64,000 nucleotides of DNA, taken from positions 5,146,001 to 5,210,000 of the forward strand of contig NZ_VFPO01000001.1 of the NCBI RefSeq assembly GCF_006716765.1, given 5' to 3'. This document shows, in pieces, positions 23,861 to 33,090 of the stretch. The notes beneath the pieces were generated by a model, which saw only the letters and a list, made by a program, of their open reading frames with translations, was not told the origin of the DNA and searched no databases. The stretch comes from Actinomadura hallensis (GTDB lineage Bacteria > Actinomycetota > Actinomycetes > Streptosporangiales > Streptosporangiaceae). The position numbers were made by a program, and so were the translations under genes. Position 1 is the stretch's first letter; each line of letters begins with the position of its first letter.

Positions 23861-25441
23861 TCAAGCCGTTCGGCGGGTGTAGGCGCCGTCGCGGTGTTCG
23901 TAGATCGGGTCCGCCGTGGTGCAGGCTTCCTCGCGCAGGGCGCGTTTGAGCACCTTGTTGGTGGGGGTGCGCGGCAGTTCCCTCGTCAGCCGGATGTAGC
24001 GGGGCGTCCATTTGGTGCCCAGGTCGGGTTGGGCCTTCAAGAAGGCCATGAAGGACGCCGGGTCGAAGGCCTGGTCCGGGGCCAGGGTCACGGCCGCCAT
24101 GATCTGGTCGCCCACGTGCTCGTCTGGGACGGCGTAGACCGCCACGTCTGCGAAAGGTTCGTAGCGGGCCAGGAGGCGTTCGACGGGGGCTGCGGCGATG
24201 TTCTCGCCGTCCACGCGTAGCCAGTCGTCGGTGCGGCCTGCGAAGTACCAGTAGCCGTCAGCGTCGCGGTAGGCGAGGTCCCCCGACCATGTCCAGCCGT
24301 TGCGGACGCGTTTCGCGGTGGCCTCGGGATTGTTGTAGTAGCCCTCGAACTTGGCGGCGCCCATCGTGTCGACGATCTCGCCGATGGCCTCGTCGGCGTT
24401 GAGCAGGGTGCCGTGCTCGTCGAACCGGGCGGGCGGGCATTCCCGGAGCGTCTCCGGGTTCATGACGACGGTGCCGGGTTCGGCGACGCCCAGGGAGCCC
24501 GGCGGGGTTCCCGGGACGCGGTTCAGGCGGATCTCGCCCTCGCTCGAGCCGTAGGAGTCGATGACGGTGCAGCCGAAGCGGCGGGCGAACTCGTGGATGT
24601 CGCGCTCCGCGGCCTCGTTGCCGAACGCGATGCGGAGCGGGTTGTCCGCGTCGTCCGGCTTCTCCGGGGTGGCGAGGATGTAGCTGAGCGGTTTGCCCAC
24701 GTAGTTGAAGAACGTGACGCCGTGGCGGCGGACGTCCGGGAGGAAGCCCGAGGCGGAGAACCTGCGGCGCAGGACGATGCGGCCGCCGGTCGCGACCGCG
24801 GGGGCGATCCCGGCCATCAGGGCGTTGGAGTGGAACATCGGCATGACGACGTAGAACACGTCGTCGCGGGTGAGGCCGCGCCGGTCGCGCTGCTGGAGCG
24901 CGATCCGGCCCAGCCTGCCCTGCGTGCAGATCACCGCCTTGGGCGCGGACGTGGTGCCGGACGTGAACACCAGCGAGAAGATCGTCTTCGGGTCGACCGG
25001 GGCGGGCTCCGCGGGCCGGGCCGCGTCCAGCATGTCCGCGTAGGCGGGGGTGCCGGCGGTCAGGGACGGGACGTCCACCAGCCCTTCCAGCGGCTCCGCG
25101 CGGGACGGCTCGGTGACCAGGAGGCGGCAGTCGGTGTGGGTGATGTCGCGGGCCAGCTCGGCGCCCCGGCGGGTCGGGTTCAGCTCGACGGCGGGGATCC
25201 CGGCGAGGGCCAGGCCGAGGAGCCAGAACAGGTGCTCCGGGCCGTTCTCCAGGAACAGCCCGACGTGCCCGCGGGCGGGGCGGGCGAGGGCGGCGCGGCG
25301 GCGGGCCTCGGCGACGACCTCCCGCCACGTCCACGACGCGTCCTCGAAGGCCAGCCCCGGCCGGTCGTCGTCCGCGCGGGCCGCGACCAGCTCCGCGAAG
25401 GCGACCTCGCGGGCGGGCCGGTCGTCGTGCAGCTCGGGCAC
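23861..25441 (-). CDS. fadD17: Acyl-CoA synthetase, FadD17-like
   Basis: The 526-residue adenylate-forming enzyme resembles mycobacterial FadD17: NPTRRGAELARDI, phosphate loop LVFTSGTTSAPKAV, FHSNALMAGIAPAVA, FFNYVGKPLSYILATPEKPD, DSYGSSEGEIRLNR, RTDDWLRVDGEN and PRTPTNKVLKR with the catalytic Lys. FadD17 activates C24/C26 steroid carboxylates. It is the last gene of the long leftward operon, 7 bp after the flavoprotein stop, with a GTG start. Confidence 0.86.
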   Translation of the reverse strand: MPELHDDRPAREVAFAELVAARADDDRPGLAFEDASWTWREVVAEARRRAALARPARGHVGLFLENGPEHLFWLLGLALAGIPAVELNPTRRGAELARDITHTDCRLLVTEPSRAEPLEGLVDVPSLTAGTPAYADMLDAARPAEPAPVDPKTIFSLVFTSGTTSAPKAVICTQGRLGRIALQQRDRRGLTRDDVFYVVMPMFHSNALMAGIAPAVATGGRIVLRRRFSASGFLPDVRRHGVTFFNYVGKPLSYILATPEKPDDADNPLRIAFGNEAAERDIHEFARRFGCTVIDSYGSSEGEIRLNRVPGTPPGSLGVAEPGTVVMNPETLRECPPARFDEHGTLLNADEAIGEIVDTMGAAKFEGYYNNPEATAKRVRNGWTWSGDLAYRDADGYWYFAGRTDDWLRVDGENIAAAPVERLLARYEPFADVAVYAVPDEHVGDQIMAAVTLAPDQAFDPASFMAFLKAQPDLGTKWTPRYIRLTRELPRTPTNKVLKRALREEACTTADPIYEHRDGAYTRRTA

Positions 25442-25448
25442 GGCGCCC

Positions 25449-26912
25449 TCACTCCGCCGCGGCGGCGCGGCCGGCGCGGCGGCCGAAGAACGTGCCGTCG
25501 CCGAGGGACGTCCCGCTGACGTAGCCCTCGCCGTGCATCCCGGACGCGGCGCGCCCGGCGGCGTACAGGCCGGGCACCGGTTCGCCCGAGGTGTTGAGCA
25601 CCGCGCCGTCGACCGTGGTGTGCAGGCCGCCGAGCGTGAACCCGCGCGCGCCGGTGCCGGTGCCCCGGTCGGCGCCGCCGAAGAAGCCGTCGGCCGGGTC
25701 GATCGCCGCGAACGGGGAGCGCAGGGGCCGCAGCCACTTCGGGTCCTTGTGGAAGTAGGGGTCCTCGCCCTTCTCGGCGTGCCGGTTGTACACCTCGACC
25801 GTGTTCTCCAGGGCCCCGGCGGGCATGCCCAGCGCCTCTTCCAGTTCGGCGAGGGTCTCGGTGACGTGCTTGGGCAGGACGCCCCACCGGTCCGCCTCGG
25901 GGACGGACTCGTAGGCCTCCTCGTCGACGATCGTCCAGTAGGGGCCGGGCTGGTGCCTGACGGCGTGGACGCTGTAGTGCCCCGGGTAGACGTCCTCGTT
26001 GATGAAGCGGCGGCCCAGGCCGTCCACCAGCATGCCCCGGCAGGCCAGGGCGGGCAGGGCGGTGAGCGCGATCTCGACGACCGACATGCGGCGGGTGGCG
26101 GCGCCGGCGGCGGTCGCCATCCGGATGCCGGACCCGTCGTCGAGGCCGTCGCTGACCTTGCCGTGCCCGAGCAGGACGGGGGCGTGGTGGGCGAGCATCT
26201 CCTCGTTGTCCACGAACCCGCCGGTCGTGATCACGACCGCCTGGCGGGCCCGGTAGGTGACCCGCTCGCCGTACCGGCGGGCGACGAGGCCGGCGACGCG
26301 GCCGTCCCCGTCCAGGACGAGGTTCGTCGCCTGCGTGTCGGGGTGGGTCGCGGCGCCGGCGGCGGACGACAGCCGCTCCATCAGCACCGCCCCGCCGAAC
26401 CCGCGCGCCGCCGGGCGGTGCCCGCGCGGGACGGGACGGGCGACGGTGTTGTACGGCCAGGCGTTCTCCCCCAGCCACATGAGCCCGTCCTCCGTGAACG
26501 GCATCCACGTCGGGTTCTCGTAGAGGCTGTGGTTGAACTGGACGCCGCAGGAGCGGAACCACTCGAAGTGCTCGACGCTCTCGTCGCAGTACAGGCGGAG
26601 CTTCTCGGTGTCGGCGTTCGGGCCGAGCGCCGCCTCGAGGTAGGCGTACATGTTGTCGGGGTCGTCGTCGAAGCCGCACGCCTTCTGCACCTCGGTGCCG
26701 CCGCCGAGGTACAGCTCGCCACCGGACTGCGCCGACGACCCGCCGGGCCCGCTCGCCCGCTCCAGGACCAGGACGTCCGCCCCGGCGCGGGCGGCCTCGT
26801 ACGCCGCCGCCGCGCCGGCGCAGCCGTACCCGACGATGAGCACACCGCATTCGTGGTCGAAGCGGCCGACCTCGTCGAGGCCGACCGGTTCGACCGAGGG
26901 ACGCGGGGTCAC
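25449..26912 (-). CDS. FAD-binding fumarate-reductase/KstD-family flavoprotein
   Basis: The 487-residue flavoprotein has the dinucleotide motif VLIVGYGCAGAAAAYEA at about residue 20, LVLERASGPGGSSAQSGG, a central ITTGGFVDN and a C-terminal GLYAAGRAASG. It is a distant relative of KstD but lacks the KstD1 hallmarks GGTSAYSGA and YPGPG. It could be a delta-4 or other steroid dehydrogenase. The GTG start overlaps the hsaC stop (GTGA), and the downstream neighbour is fadD17. Confidence 0.8.
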   Translation of the reverse strand: MTPRPSVEPVGLDEVGRFDHECGVLIVGYGCAGAAAAYEAARAGADVLVLERASGPGGSSAQSGGELYLGGGTEVQKACGFDDDPDNMYAYLEAALGPNADTEKLRLYCDESVEHFEWFRSCGVQFNHSLYENPTWMPFTEDGLMWLGENAWPYNTVARPVPRGHRPAARGFGGAVLMERLSSAAGAATHPDTQATNLVLDGDGRVAGLVARRYGERVTYRARQAVVITTGGFVDNEEMLAHHAPVLLGHGKVSDGLDDGSGIRMATAAGAATRRMSVVEIALTALPALACRGMLVDGLGRRFINEDVYPGHYSVHAVRHQPGPYWTIVDEEAYESVPEADRWGVLPKHVTETLAELEEALGMPAGALENTVEVYNRHAEKGEDPYFHKDPKWLRPLRSPFAAIDPADGFFGGADRGTGTGARGFTLGGLHTTVDGAVLNTSGEPVPGLYAAGRAASGMHGEGYVSGTSLGDGTFFGRRAGRAAAAE

Positions 26913-27817
26913 TTCCCCGGAGGGGTGAAGGCCGCGAGCGGCTCCGACCCGGACCAATCGTGCCCCCAGTAGCTGTCCTTGGTGATCTCCTCGGCGGTGT
27001 AGTACGTCTCGTCCACGAGCATCCCCTCGCAGCCGTACTCGATGTCCCAGCCGCCGGGGGCGCGCACGTAGAACGACACCATCTTGTCGTTGGTGTGGCG
27101 GCCCAGCGTGGAGGAGATGGAGAAGCCCCTTTCGGTGACGGCGTCCAGCGCGATGCCGACCGCGTCCAGGGTGTCGACCTCCACCATCAGGTGGACGAGT
27201 CCCGGGTCGCCGTCGTGCGGCGCCGGGCAGACGGCGAGGCTGTGGTGCCGCTGGTTGACGCCCAGGAACCGCACCCGCATCGGGCCGCCGCCGACCTTCA
27301 TCGCGCCGCGCGGCAGGAACCCGAGCACCTCGTTGTAGAAGGCGACGGTCTCCTCGCACTTCGGGGTGGGCAGCACCACGTGGCCCATGCCCAGCGGGCC
27401 GGTGACGAACTTCTGCGCGAACCCGGTGCGCACCGGGCTGTGGTCGAGCACCGGACCGAAGAACACCTCCAGGGGGGTGCCCGCCGGGTCGGTGAAGGCG
27501 ATGACCTGCTCGGCGTCGCGCTCGGCGGCCTCCTCGGCGCTCAGCGTCGTCACGGTCCGCCCGGACTTCTCGACGGCCTCGCGGACGGCGGCGAGCGCGT
27601 ACTGGTCGCGCACCTCCCAGCCCACCGCCAGCACCCTGTCGGCGTCGCCGGGCAGCACCTGGAGCCGGGACCGGCGCTCGTCCATGCGCAGGTACAGGCC
27701 GTCGGGGTCCGGTCCGCCGCCCTCGGCGAACCCGAGCCCCTCGAGGGCGAACTCGCGCCAGCGTTCGATGTGCCGGGTCTGGACCTTGAGATAACCCAGC
27801 CCTCGGATCTGCGTCAC
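26909..27817 (-). CDS. hsaC: Extradiol dioxygenase HsaC
   Basis: The 302-residue two-domain type I extradiol dioxygenase cleaves the catechol 3,4-DHSA. The catalytic C-terminal domain carries the metal ligands His in MGHVVLP, His in RHHSLAV and Glu in DIEYGCEG. It resembles M. tuberculosis HsaC from start (RGLGYLKVQ) to end (WGHDWSGS). The start is GTG. It lies between hsaA and the FAD protein, as expected for a ring-A degradation operon. Confidence 0.92.
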   Translation of the reverse strand: MTQIRGLGYLKVQTRHIERWREFALEGLGFAEGGGPDPDGLYLRMDERRSRLQVLPGDADRVLAVGWEVRDQYALAAVREAVEKSGRTVTTLSAEEAAERDAEQVIAFTDPAGTPLEVFFGPVLDHSPVRTGFAQKFVTGPLGMGHVVLPTPKCEETVAFYNEVLGFLPRGAMKVGGGPMRVRFLGVNQRHHSLAVCPAPHDGDPGLVHLMVEVDTLDAVGIALDAVTERGFSISSTLGRHTNDKMVSFYVRAPGGWDIEYGCEGMLVDETYYTAEEITKDSYWGHDWSGSEPLAAFTPPGK

Positions 27818-27912
27818 TTCCTCGATCCCTTCGCTATGGCGGCCCGGTCGGCGCCGGCCTGGGGCCGTTGCGCATCAACCTGCCAAACCCGGTGGCGGGG
27901 GCACCGGAGTCT

Positions 27913-27927
27913 TCCCGCTCAGTGAGA
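27913..27927. promoter_or_regulatory. Cluster 15-bp palindrome (degenerate copy)
   Basis: TCCCGCTCAGTGAGA has a perfect left half and a weaker right half. It lies in the 131-bp gap between the hsaA stop and the hsaC start, suggesting an internal promoter for hsaC and the genes after it. Confidence 0.45.
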
Positions 27928-27948
27928 GTCGCCGCGCGGCCGCGCCGG

Positions 27949-29133
27949 TCAGATCATCGACCGCATCGGGCCCTGCGGGGGCTCGATGTCCAGGTCGGTC
28001 AACGCGGACACGTGGTAGACCGCGCCCGGCACGTGGATCGCGTGCGCGAGGCCGACGTGGGCGTCCCGCCAGAACCGCTGGATCGGGTTGTCCTTCCGCA
28101 TCGCGTTGCCGCCGGAGCGGACGACGATCTCGTTCATCGCCTGCACCGCCCGCCACGCGGCACGGACCTGCGTGCGGCGCCCGGCGGCGCGCTCGGCGAA
28201 CGTGGGGGTCTGCCCGGCGGCGACCTTGTCGTACATGCGGGAGCAGTTGTCCAGCAGCGCCAGCCTGGCCGACTTGATCTCCTCGGCCGCCTCGCTGATC
28301 GCGTACAGCACGTACGGGTCGTCCTTGATCTTCGTGCCGGTGATCTGGACGCGGCCGCGCTGGTAGGCCAGGTGGTGGTGGAGCGCGCCTTCGGCGATGC
28401 CGATGACGGCGGCGCTGATGCCGAGCGGGAACACCGTCGAGAACGGCATCAGGTAGGTCGGGTTGGTGAGCCCGGCCTCGCGCGGCGCGATCCCCTCGAC
28501 GACCTTGTGGTACTCCAGCGTCCGGTACGCGGGGACGAACGCGTCTCTGACGATGATGTCCTTGCTGCCGGTGCCGCTCAGCCCCGCGACGTCCCAGGAG
28601 TCCTCGACGATCTCGTAGTCCGAGCGCGGCAGGATCAGGTGCAGCGACCGGGGCGGCTGCGCCACCTTGCCGTCCTCGTCGCCCAGCATCCCGCCGAGGA
28701 AGATCCAGTCGCAGTGGTCGGTGCCGGAGGAGAACTGCCAGCGGCCGTTGAAGATGTAGCCGCCGTCCACCGGGCGGGCGACTCCCATGGGCGCGTAGGG
28801 GGACGCGATCCAGGTGTCGGGGTCCTCGCCCCAGACCTCCTCGCGGACCTTTGGGTCTGCGTAGGCCATCTCCCAGGGGTGGACGCCAACAATGCCGACG
28901 ATCCAGCCGGTGGAGCCGTCGAGGGAGGCGGCCGTCATCACCGTCTCGGCGAACTCGCGCGGATGCACCTCCAGGCCGCCGTACTCCTTCGGCTGCAGCA
29001 GCCGGATCGCCCCCGACTCCCGCAGGATCTGCACGGCCTTGTCGTCCAGCTTGCCCAGGGCCTCGTTGGACGGGCCGAGTTCGCGGATCTGGTCCGCCCG
29101 TTCCATGATCGTGTCAAGCACGCGGTTCGCCAT
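27949..29133 (-). CDS. hsaA: HsaA-like flavin-dependent monooxygenase (operon copy)
   Basis: The 394-residue oxygenase component has the same length as M. tuberculosis HsaA. Motifs include DGSTGWIVGIVGVHPWEMAY, EEVWGEDPDTWIASPYAPMG, GLSGTGSKDIIV and QRFWRDAHVGLAHA. With reduced flavin from HsaB it should hydroxylate 3-HSA at C4. Its position next to hsaC and downstream of hsaD and kshB makes it the best hsaA candidate, although the copy at 19736-20902 is closer to HsaA in its C-terminal third. The ATG is at 29133. Confidence 0.84.
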   Translation of the reverse strand: MANRVLDTIMERADQIRELGPSNEALGKLDDKAVQILRESGAIRLLQPKEYGGLEVHPREFAETVMTAASLDGSTGWIVGIVGVHPWEMAYADPKVREEVWGEDPDTWIASPYAPMGVARPVDGGYIFNGRWQFSSGTDHCDWIFLGGMLGDEDGKVAQPPRSLHLILPRSDYEIVEDSWDVAGLSGTGSKDIIVRDAFVPAYRTLEYHKVVEGIAPREAGLTNPTYLMPFSTVFPLGISAAVIGIAEGALHHHLAYQRGRVQITGTKIKDDPYVLYAISEAAEEIKSARLALLDNCSRMYDKVAAGQTPTFAERAAGRRTQVRAAWRAVQAMNEIVVRSGGNAMRKDNPIQRFWRDAHVGLAHAIHVPGAVYHVSALTDLDIEPPQGPMRSMI

Positions 29134-29155
29134 CGCCTGTCTCCCGTGATGTGTT

Positions 29156-30181
29156 TCAGCCGTCGTAGGTGACCTTCAACCGGTCGGTGACCGGCCTCGC
29201 CTGACAGGCGAGGATGAGTCCGTCGGCGAGATCCTGCTCGTCGAGGACCGTGTTGGCGTCCATCGACGCCTCCCCCTCCAGCACCACGCAGGCGCACGCC
29301 GCGCAGGACCCTTCGCGGCAGGAGAACGGTGCGTCCACGCCCGCTCGCCGCAGCGCGTCCAGGAGCAGGTCCTGCTTCGGCCAGGGCACTGTGCGGGTCT
29401 CGCCGTCGATCTCGACCTCGACCTCGCCGGCGTCCCCGGCGTCCGCCGGGTCCGCATCCTCGGCGGCCTCCGGTTCCTCGAACGGGTCCCCCTCCAGTGA
29501 GAAGAACCGCTCGACGTGGACGCGTGCACCGAGGTCGGTGAGGGCGCCCGTGACGAGGTCCATGAAGATCTCCGGCCCGCACACGAACGCCTCGCGTCCG
29601 GTGAAGGGTCGGGCCAGGGAACGGACCAGCGCGGGCGTGGGAAGGCCCTGCACGGACTCCAGCAGGTGGATGACCGTGAGCCGGTCCGGGTGCCGTTCGG
29701 TCAGCTCCCGGAGCTCGTCGGCGAAGATCACCGACTGTTCGTCCCGGTTGGCGTAGAGCAGGGCGATCTTCCCGCTCCCGCCCGCCAGGCACGACTTGAG
29801 GATCGACATCACCGGGGTGATGCCGCTGCCGCCCGCGACGAGCAGCAGGTCGTCGTCCAGCGACGCGGGGGTGAACGTGCCCGACGGGCGGAGCACCTCC
29901 AGCACGTCGCCCGCCGTGACGTTGTCGCAGATCCAGTTGGACCCGAGACCGCCCGCGACCCGTTTCACCGTCACCTTCAGCCGGTCGTCGGTGAGCGGGG
30001 AGCTGCACAGCGAGTAGCAGCGCGCCGCCCAGCCCCCGTCGACCGGGATCCTCACGGTGAGGAACTGCCCGGGACGGTAGGAGAACCGGTCCCGGTCGCC
30101 CTCGGCGGGTTCGAGGACGAGCGAGTGAGCGTCGGGCGTCTCGCGGACGACCTCGACGACACGCGCCTTCAGAGCCGTCAT
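29156..30181 (-). CDS. kshB: Ketosteroid 9-alpha-hydroxylase reductase, KshB
   Basis: The 341-residue oxidoreductase has an FAD domain (RPGQFLTVRIP, RCYSLCSSP), an NAD domain (VAGGSGITPVMSIL at about 115, FVCGPEIFMDL) and a C-terminal plant-type 2Fe-2S domain (CREGSCAACACVVLEGE plus ACQARP). An acidic linker of about 25 residues separates the last two. This layout fits KshB, which passes electrons to KshA. Its ATG overlaps the stop of the upstream kstD gene. Confidence 0.9.
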   Translation of the reverse strand: MTALKARVVEVVRETPDAHSLVLEPAEGDRDRFSYRPGQFLTVRIPVDGGWAARCYSLCSSPLTDDRLKVTVKRVAGGLGSNWICDNVTAGDVLEVLRPSGTFTPASLDDDLLLVAGGSGITPVMSILKSCLAGGSGKIALLYANRDEQSVIFADELRELTERHPDRLTVIHLLESVQGLPTPALVRSLARPFTGREAFVCGPEIFMDLVTGALTDLGARVHVERFFSLEGDPFEEPEAAEDADPADAGDAGEVEVEIDGETRTVPWPKQDLLLDALRRAGVDAPFSCREGSCAACACVVLEGEASMDANTVLDEQDLADGLILACQARPVTDRLKVTYDG

Positions 30182-31887
30182 GACCTCTCCGCTGCGGCGT
30201 GCTTCGCCGCGATGTATCCGAACACGATCGAAGGGCCGATGGTGGCGCCCGGGCCGGCGTACTCGTTGCCCATCACGGACGCCGAGGAGTTGCCGGTCAC
30301 GTACAGGCCCTCGATGACCGACCCGTCCTCGCGCAGCACGCGGCCGTGCTCGTCCGACACGAGACCGCCCTTGGTGCCGAGGTCGCCGACCTCGATCCGG
30401 AAGGCGTAGTACGGGGCGCCGTCGATGACGTCCAGGTTGGGGTTCTTCAGGTTCGGGTCGCCGTAGTAGCGGTCGTAGGCGGAGTCGCCCCGGCCGAACT
30501 CGGGGTCCTTGCCCGCGCGGGCGTACCCGTTGAACTTCTCCACGGTCTCCGCCAGCGCGTCCGCCGGGACGCCGATCTTCCCCGCCAGCTCGGCGAGGCC
30601 ATCGGCCTTGAACGCGATGCCCTTCTCGAAGAACGCCTCTGGGATCGGCGCGCCCGGCAGGATCTGCGCGAACGGGTAGCGGGCGCGGGCCTTGGCGTCC
30701 ATCACGAACCACGCGGGGACGTGCCCGCCGGCGAGCTGGTCGTGGACGAAGTTGACGTACGGGGCCGACTCGTTGGTGAACCTCCGGCCGTCCGCGCCGA
30801 CGATCAGCGAGCGGGGGATGCAGCGCTCCGACAGCAGCGGGATCACCGCGCCCGCCGGGTGCCGGACGGCCGGCATCCACCAGGCGTCGTCCATCAGGTC
30901 CAGCGAGGCGCCGAGCTGCTCGCCGAGGCGGATGCCGTCGCCGGTGTTCTCCCGGGCGCCCATCGCGAAGTTCTCCCGCGCGCCCTCGGGCAGGTACTTG
31001 TCGCGCATCTGCTGGTTGTGCTCGAACCCGCCGGTGGCCAGCAGCACGCCCCTGCGGCCCCGGATCCGCAGCGTCTCGTCGCCGCGGACGGCGACGACGC
31101 CGGTGACGCGGCCGTCGGCGTCGGTGACGATCTCGGTCATGGTGGTGCGCAGCCACAGCGGGATGCCGGCGTCCTTCAGCGCCATCCGCATCCGCGCCAC
31201 CAGGGCCCGGCCGCCGGTCGCCATGTGGCGGCGGCGGATCATGTTGGACGACACCCGCCATGCCGCGACCAGCGACGCGCGCCGGCCCCGCCACGTCCGC
31301 TTCACCATCGCCAGGTCGCGGTAGTCCTTCGCGGTGATCCACAGGCCGAGCGGGCCCTTCATGCTGTTCGGCCGCTGGTACTTCTCGTCCTCGCCGAGCT
31401 TGCGGGTGTCGAACGGCTTGGCCTCGATGGACCGGCCCTCCGGGCGCCCGCCCTCGTACTCGGGGTGGTAATCGGAGTAGCCCTTCGTCCAGAAGAACTT
31501 CATCCACTTGCTCTTGCCGAGCAGCTCCATCGCGGCGGGGCCGTTGTCGATGAAGGCGTCCAGGCGCTCGGGCGCGACGCGGCCCTCGGTGAGCCGGTCG
31601 AGGTAGGCGCGGATCGACTCGCGGCTGTCGTTGTGCCCGGCCGCCCGCAGCGTCGGGTTGTTCGGGATCCAGATGCCGCCGCCGGAGACCGCGGTGGAGC
31701 CGCCGAACCGCTTGCCCTTGTCGATGATCAGCACGGACATCCCGGCGTCGTGCGCGGTCAGCGCGGCCGTCATCCCGCCGCCGCCGCTGCCGACGACCAC
31801 GAAGTCGTACTCGTGGTCCCAGTGCTCGCCCGGCTCCGCGCCCTGCCCGGAGACCGCCGTGCCGCGGTCCTGGCCCGTCTCGCTCAT
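30178..31887 (-). CDS. 3-ketosteroid dehydrogenase, KstD (M. tuberculosis / KstD3 type)
   Basis: The 569-residue FAD enzyme resembles mycobacterial KstD more than KstD1: VVVGSGGGGMTAAL at about residue 31, FGGSTAVSGGGIWIPNN, GYSDYHPEYEGGRPEGRS, DLMDDAWWMPA, ESAPYVNF, YDRYYGDPNLKNPN and the end GNEYAGPGATIGPSI. It likely desaturates C1-C2 of 3-ketosteroids, perhaps with preference for saturated A/B rings as in KstD3. It has ATGA overlaps at both ends, with hsaD and kshB. Confidence 0.88.
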   Translation of the reverse strand: MSETGQDRGTAVSGQGAEPGEHWDHEYDFVVVGSGGGGMTAALTAHDAGMSVLIIDKGKRFGGSTAVSGGGIWIPNNPTLRAAGHNDSRESIRAYLDRLTEGRVAPERLDAFIDNGPAAMELLGKSKWMKFFWTKGYSDYHPEYEGGRPEGRSIEAKPFDTRKLGEDEKYQRPNSMKGPLGLWITAKDYRDLAMVKRTWRGRRASLVAAWRVSSNMIRRRHMATGGRALVARMRMALKDAGIPLWLRTTMTEIVTDADGRVTGVVAVRGDETLRIRGRRGVLLATGGFEHNQQMRDKYLPEGARENFAMGARENTGDGIRLGEQLGASLDLMDDAWWMPAVRHPAGAVIPLLSERCIPRSLIVGADGRRFTNESAPYVNFVHDQLAGGHVPAWFVMDAKARARYPFAQILPGAPIPEAFFEKGIAFKADGLAELAGKIGVPADALAETVEKFNGYARAGKDPEFGRGDSAYDRYYGDPNLKNPNLDVIDGAPYYAFRIEVGDLGTKGGLVSDEHGRVLREDGSVIEGLYVTGNSSASVMGNEYAGPGATIGPSIVFGYIAAKHAAAERS

Positions 31888-32756
31888 CGGGGGTCGTCCT
31901 CCCGGGTCAGGAACGCCAGCACGGCGCTCTCCCAGGCGGACTTCTGCTCGATCATCACCCAGTGCCCGCAGTTGGGGAAGATGTTCACCTGCACGTTGGG
32001 GATCGTCCGCATCGGGACGAGTGCCATGTCCACGGGGCTGACGCGGTCGTCCCGTCCCCAGGTGATGAGGGTCTCGGCCTTGAGCCTGTGGAGCATCGCC
32101 CAGTACGGCGGCTCGTCGGACGCCGCCATCGCCTTCGCGCGCGCGGCCATCGCCTTCGACCCGTACATGCGGCGGGCCGCGGCGAGGGTGTCGGGGTCGG
32201 TGGCCTGCTTCCACCGCTCCTCGATCATCTCCTCGGTGACGATGCGGGGGTCGTACACCATGGAGTGCAGCCACCGGACCAGGCCCTCGCGGGTCGGGTT
32301 GTCGGTGAACTCCATGAGCAGCTTGATGCCCTCGCCCGGCGCGGGGCTGAAGACGTTCCGGCCGATGCCGCCGATCGTGACCAGGCGCCGGATCCGCTCG
32401 GGGTGCCTCAGGGCCACCTGCGTCGCGACGATGCCGCCCATCGAGTTGCCGATCACATCGACCCGGGGCAGGCCGAGGCCGTCCAGGAACCGGGTCACCG
32501 CGCCGCCGGCCGCCGTCATCGGGTGCTCGTCGGTCGGGTCGCTGACCCCGAATCCGGGGAACTCCAGGACCAGGCACCGGAAGTGCTCGGCGAAGCGGGC
32601 GAGGTTGCCGCGGAAGTTCCGCCAGCCGGTCACGCCGGGGCCGGACCCGTGCAGCATCAGCAGGGGCGGGCCCTCGCCGGCCTCGTGGTAGCGCAGGACG
32701 CCGCGGTCCGTGGCGAGCTCGCGCAACGTCGACTCGTAGGTCAGCTCCGCAGGCAT
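31884..32756 (-). CDS. hsaD: meta-Cleavage product hydrolase HsaD
   Basis: The 290-residue alpha/beta hydrolase splits the C-C bond of 4,9-DSHA. The oxyanion region is LHGSGPGVTGW at about residues 35-45, the nucleophile Ser105 is in GNSMGG, the Asp is in WGRDDRVSP and the His in NCGHWVMIEQ. It is the first gene of the leftward ring-degradation operon, and a 334-bp divergent promoter region separates it from hsaB. Confidence 0.92.
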   Translation of the reverse strand: MPAELTYESTLRELATDRGVLRYHEAGEGPPLLMLHGSGPGVTGWRNFRGNLARFAEHFRCLVLEFPGFGVSDPTDEHPMTAAGGAVTRFLDGLGLPRVDVIGNSMGGIVATQVALRHPERIRRLVTIGGIGRNVFSPAPGEGIKLLMEFTDNPTREGLVRWLHSMVYDPRIVTEEMIEERWKQATDPDTLAAARRMYGSKAMAARAKAMAASDEPPYWAMLHRLKAETLITWGRDDRVSPVDMALVPMRTIPNVQVNIFPNCGHWVMIEQKSAWESAVLAFLTREDDPR

Positions 32757-32825
32757 GATCTCCCAGTCCTTCGACGGTGGCTTGACGGGAACGTAATCCG
32801 GCCGGTGGCAAGGTCACCCGGTGCA

Positions 32826-32898
32826 TCCCGATCAGCGGGACGCGCGTCCCGTGCGGCCCGTCCGCGGCCGGATCCGCGGCGGCTTCCACTCACCGGGA
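32826..32898. promoter_or_regulatory. Two cluster palindromes in the hsaD/hsaB promoter
   Basis: TCCCGATCAGCGGGA (32826-32840) is a near-perfect copy, and TTCCACTCACCGGGA (32884-32898) matches the variant seen at 5684. Centres are 58 bp apart. They lie between the divergent hsaD and hsaB genes and would allow co-regulation of both. Confidence 0.66.
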
Positions 32899-33040
32899 TC
32901 GGCGCGGCCGCCCGCGGCGGGCCGTCTTACGTTCGGCGGCAGGGTCTCCGGCGCGCCGGCGACGCGACCCGCGACGGGGTCCTCGCCAGTCAGCGGATTT
33001 TGTTCGTGCAGCAAACTGTTGACGAGAGAGGGACCGCGAC

Positions 33041-33072
33041 AGCAGCCAGTCAGCACAGCAGCCAGTCAGCAC
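33041..33072. repeat. Perfect 16-bp tandem duplication upstream of hsaB
   Basis: AGCAGCCAGTCAGCAC occurs twice head-to-tail, ending 18 bp before the hsaB start and just upstream of its GAGGTG ribosome-binding site. It lengthens the hsaB leader and looks recent because the copies are identical. Confidence 0.8.
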
Positions 33073-33090
33073 CGACCCCGAGGTGAACAG

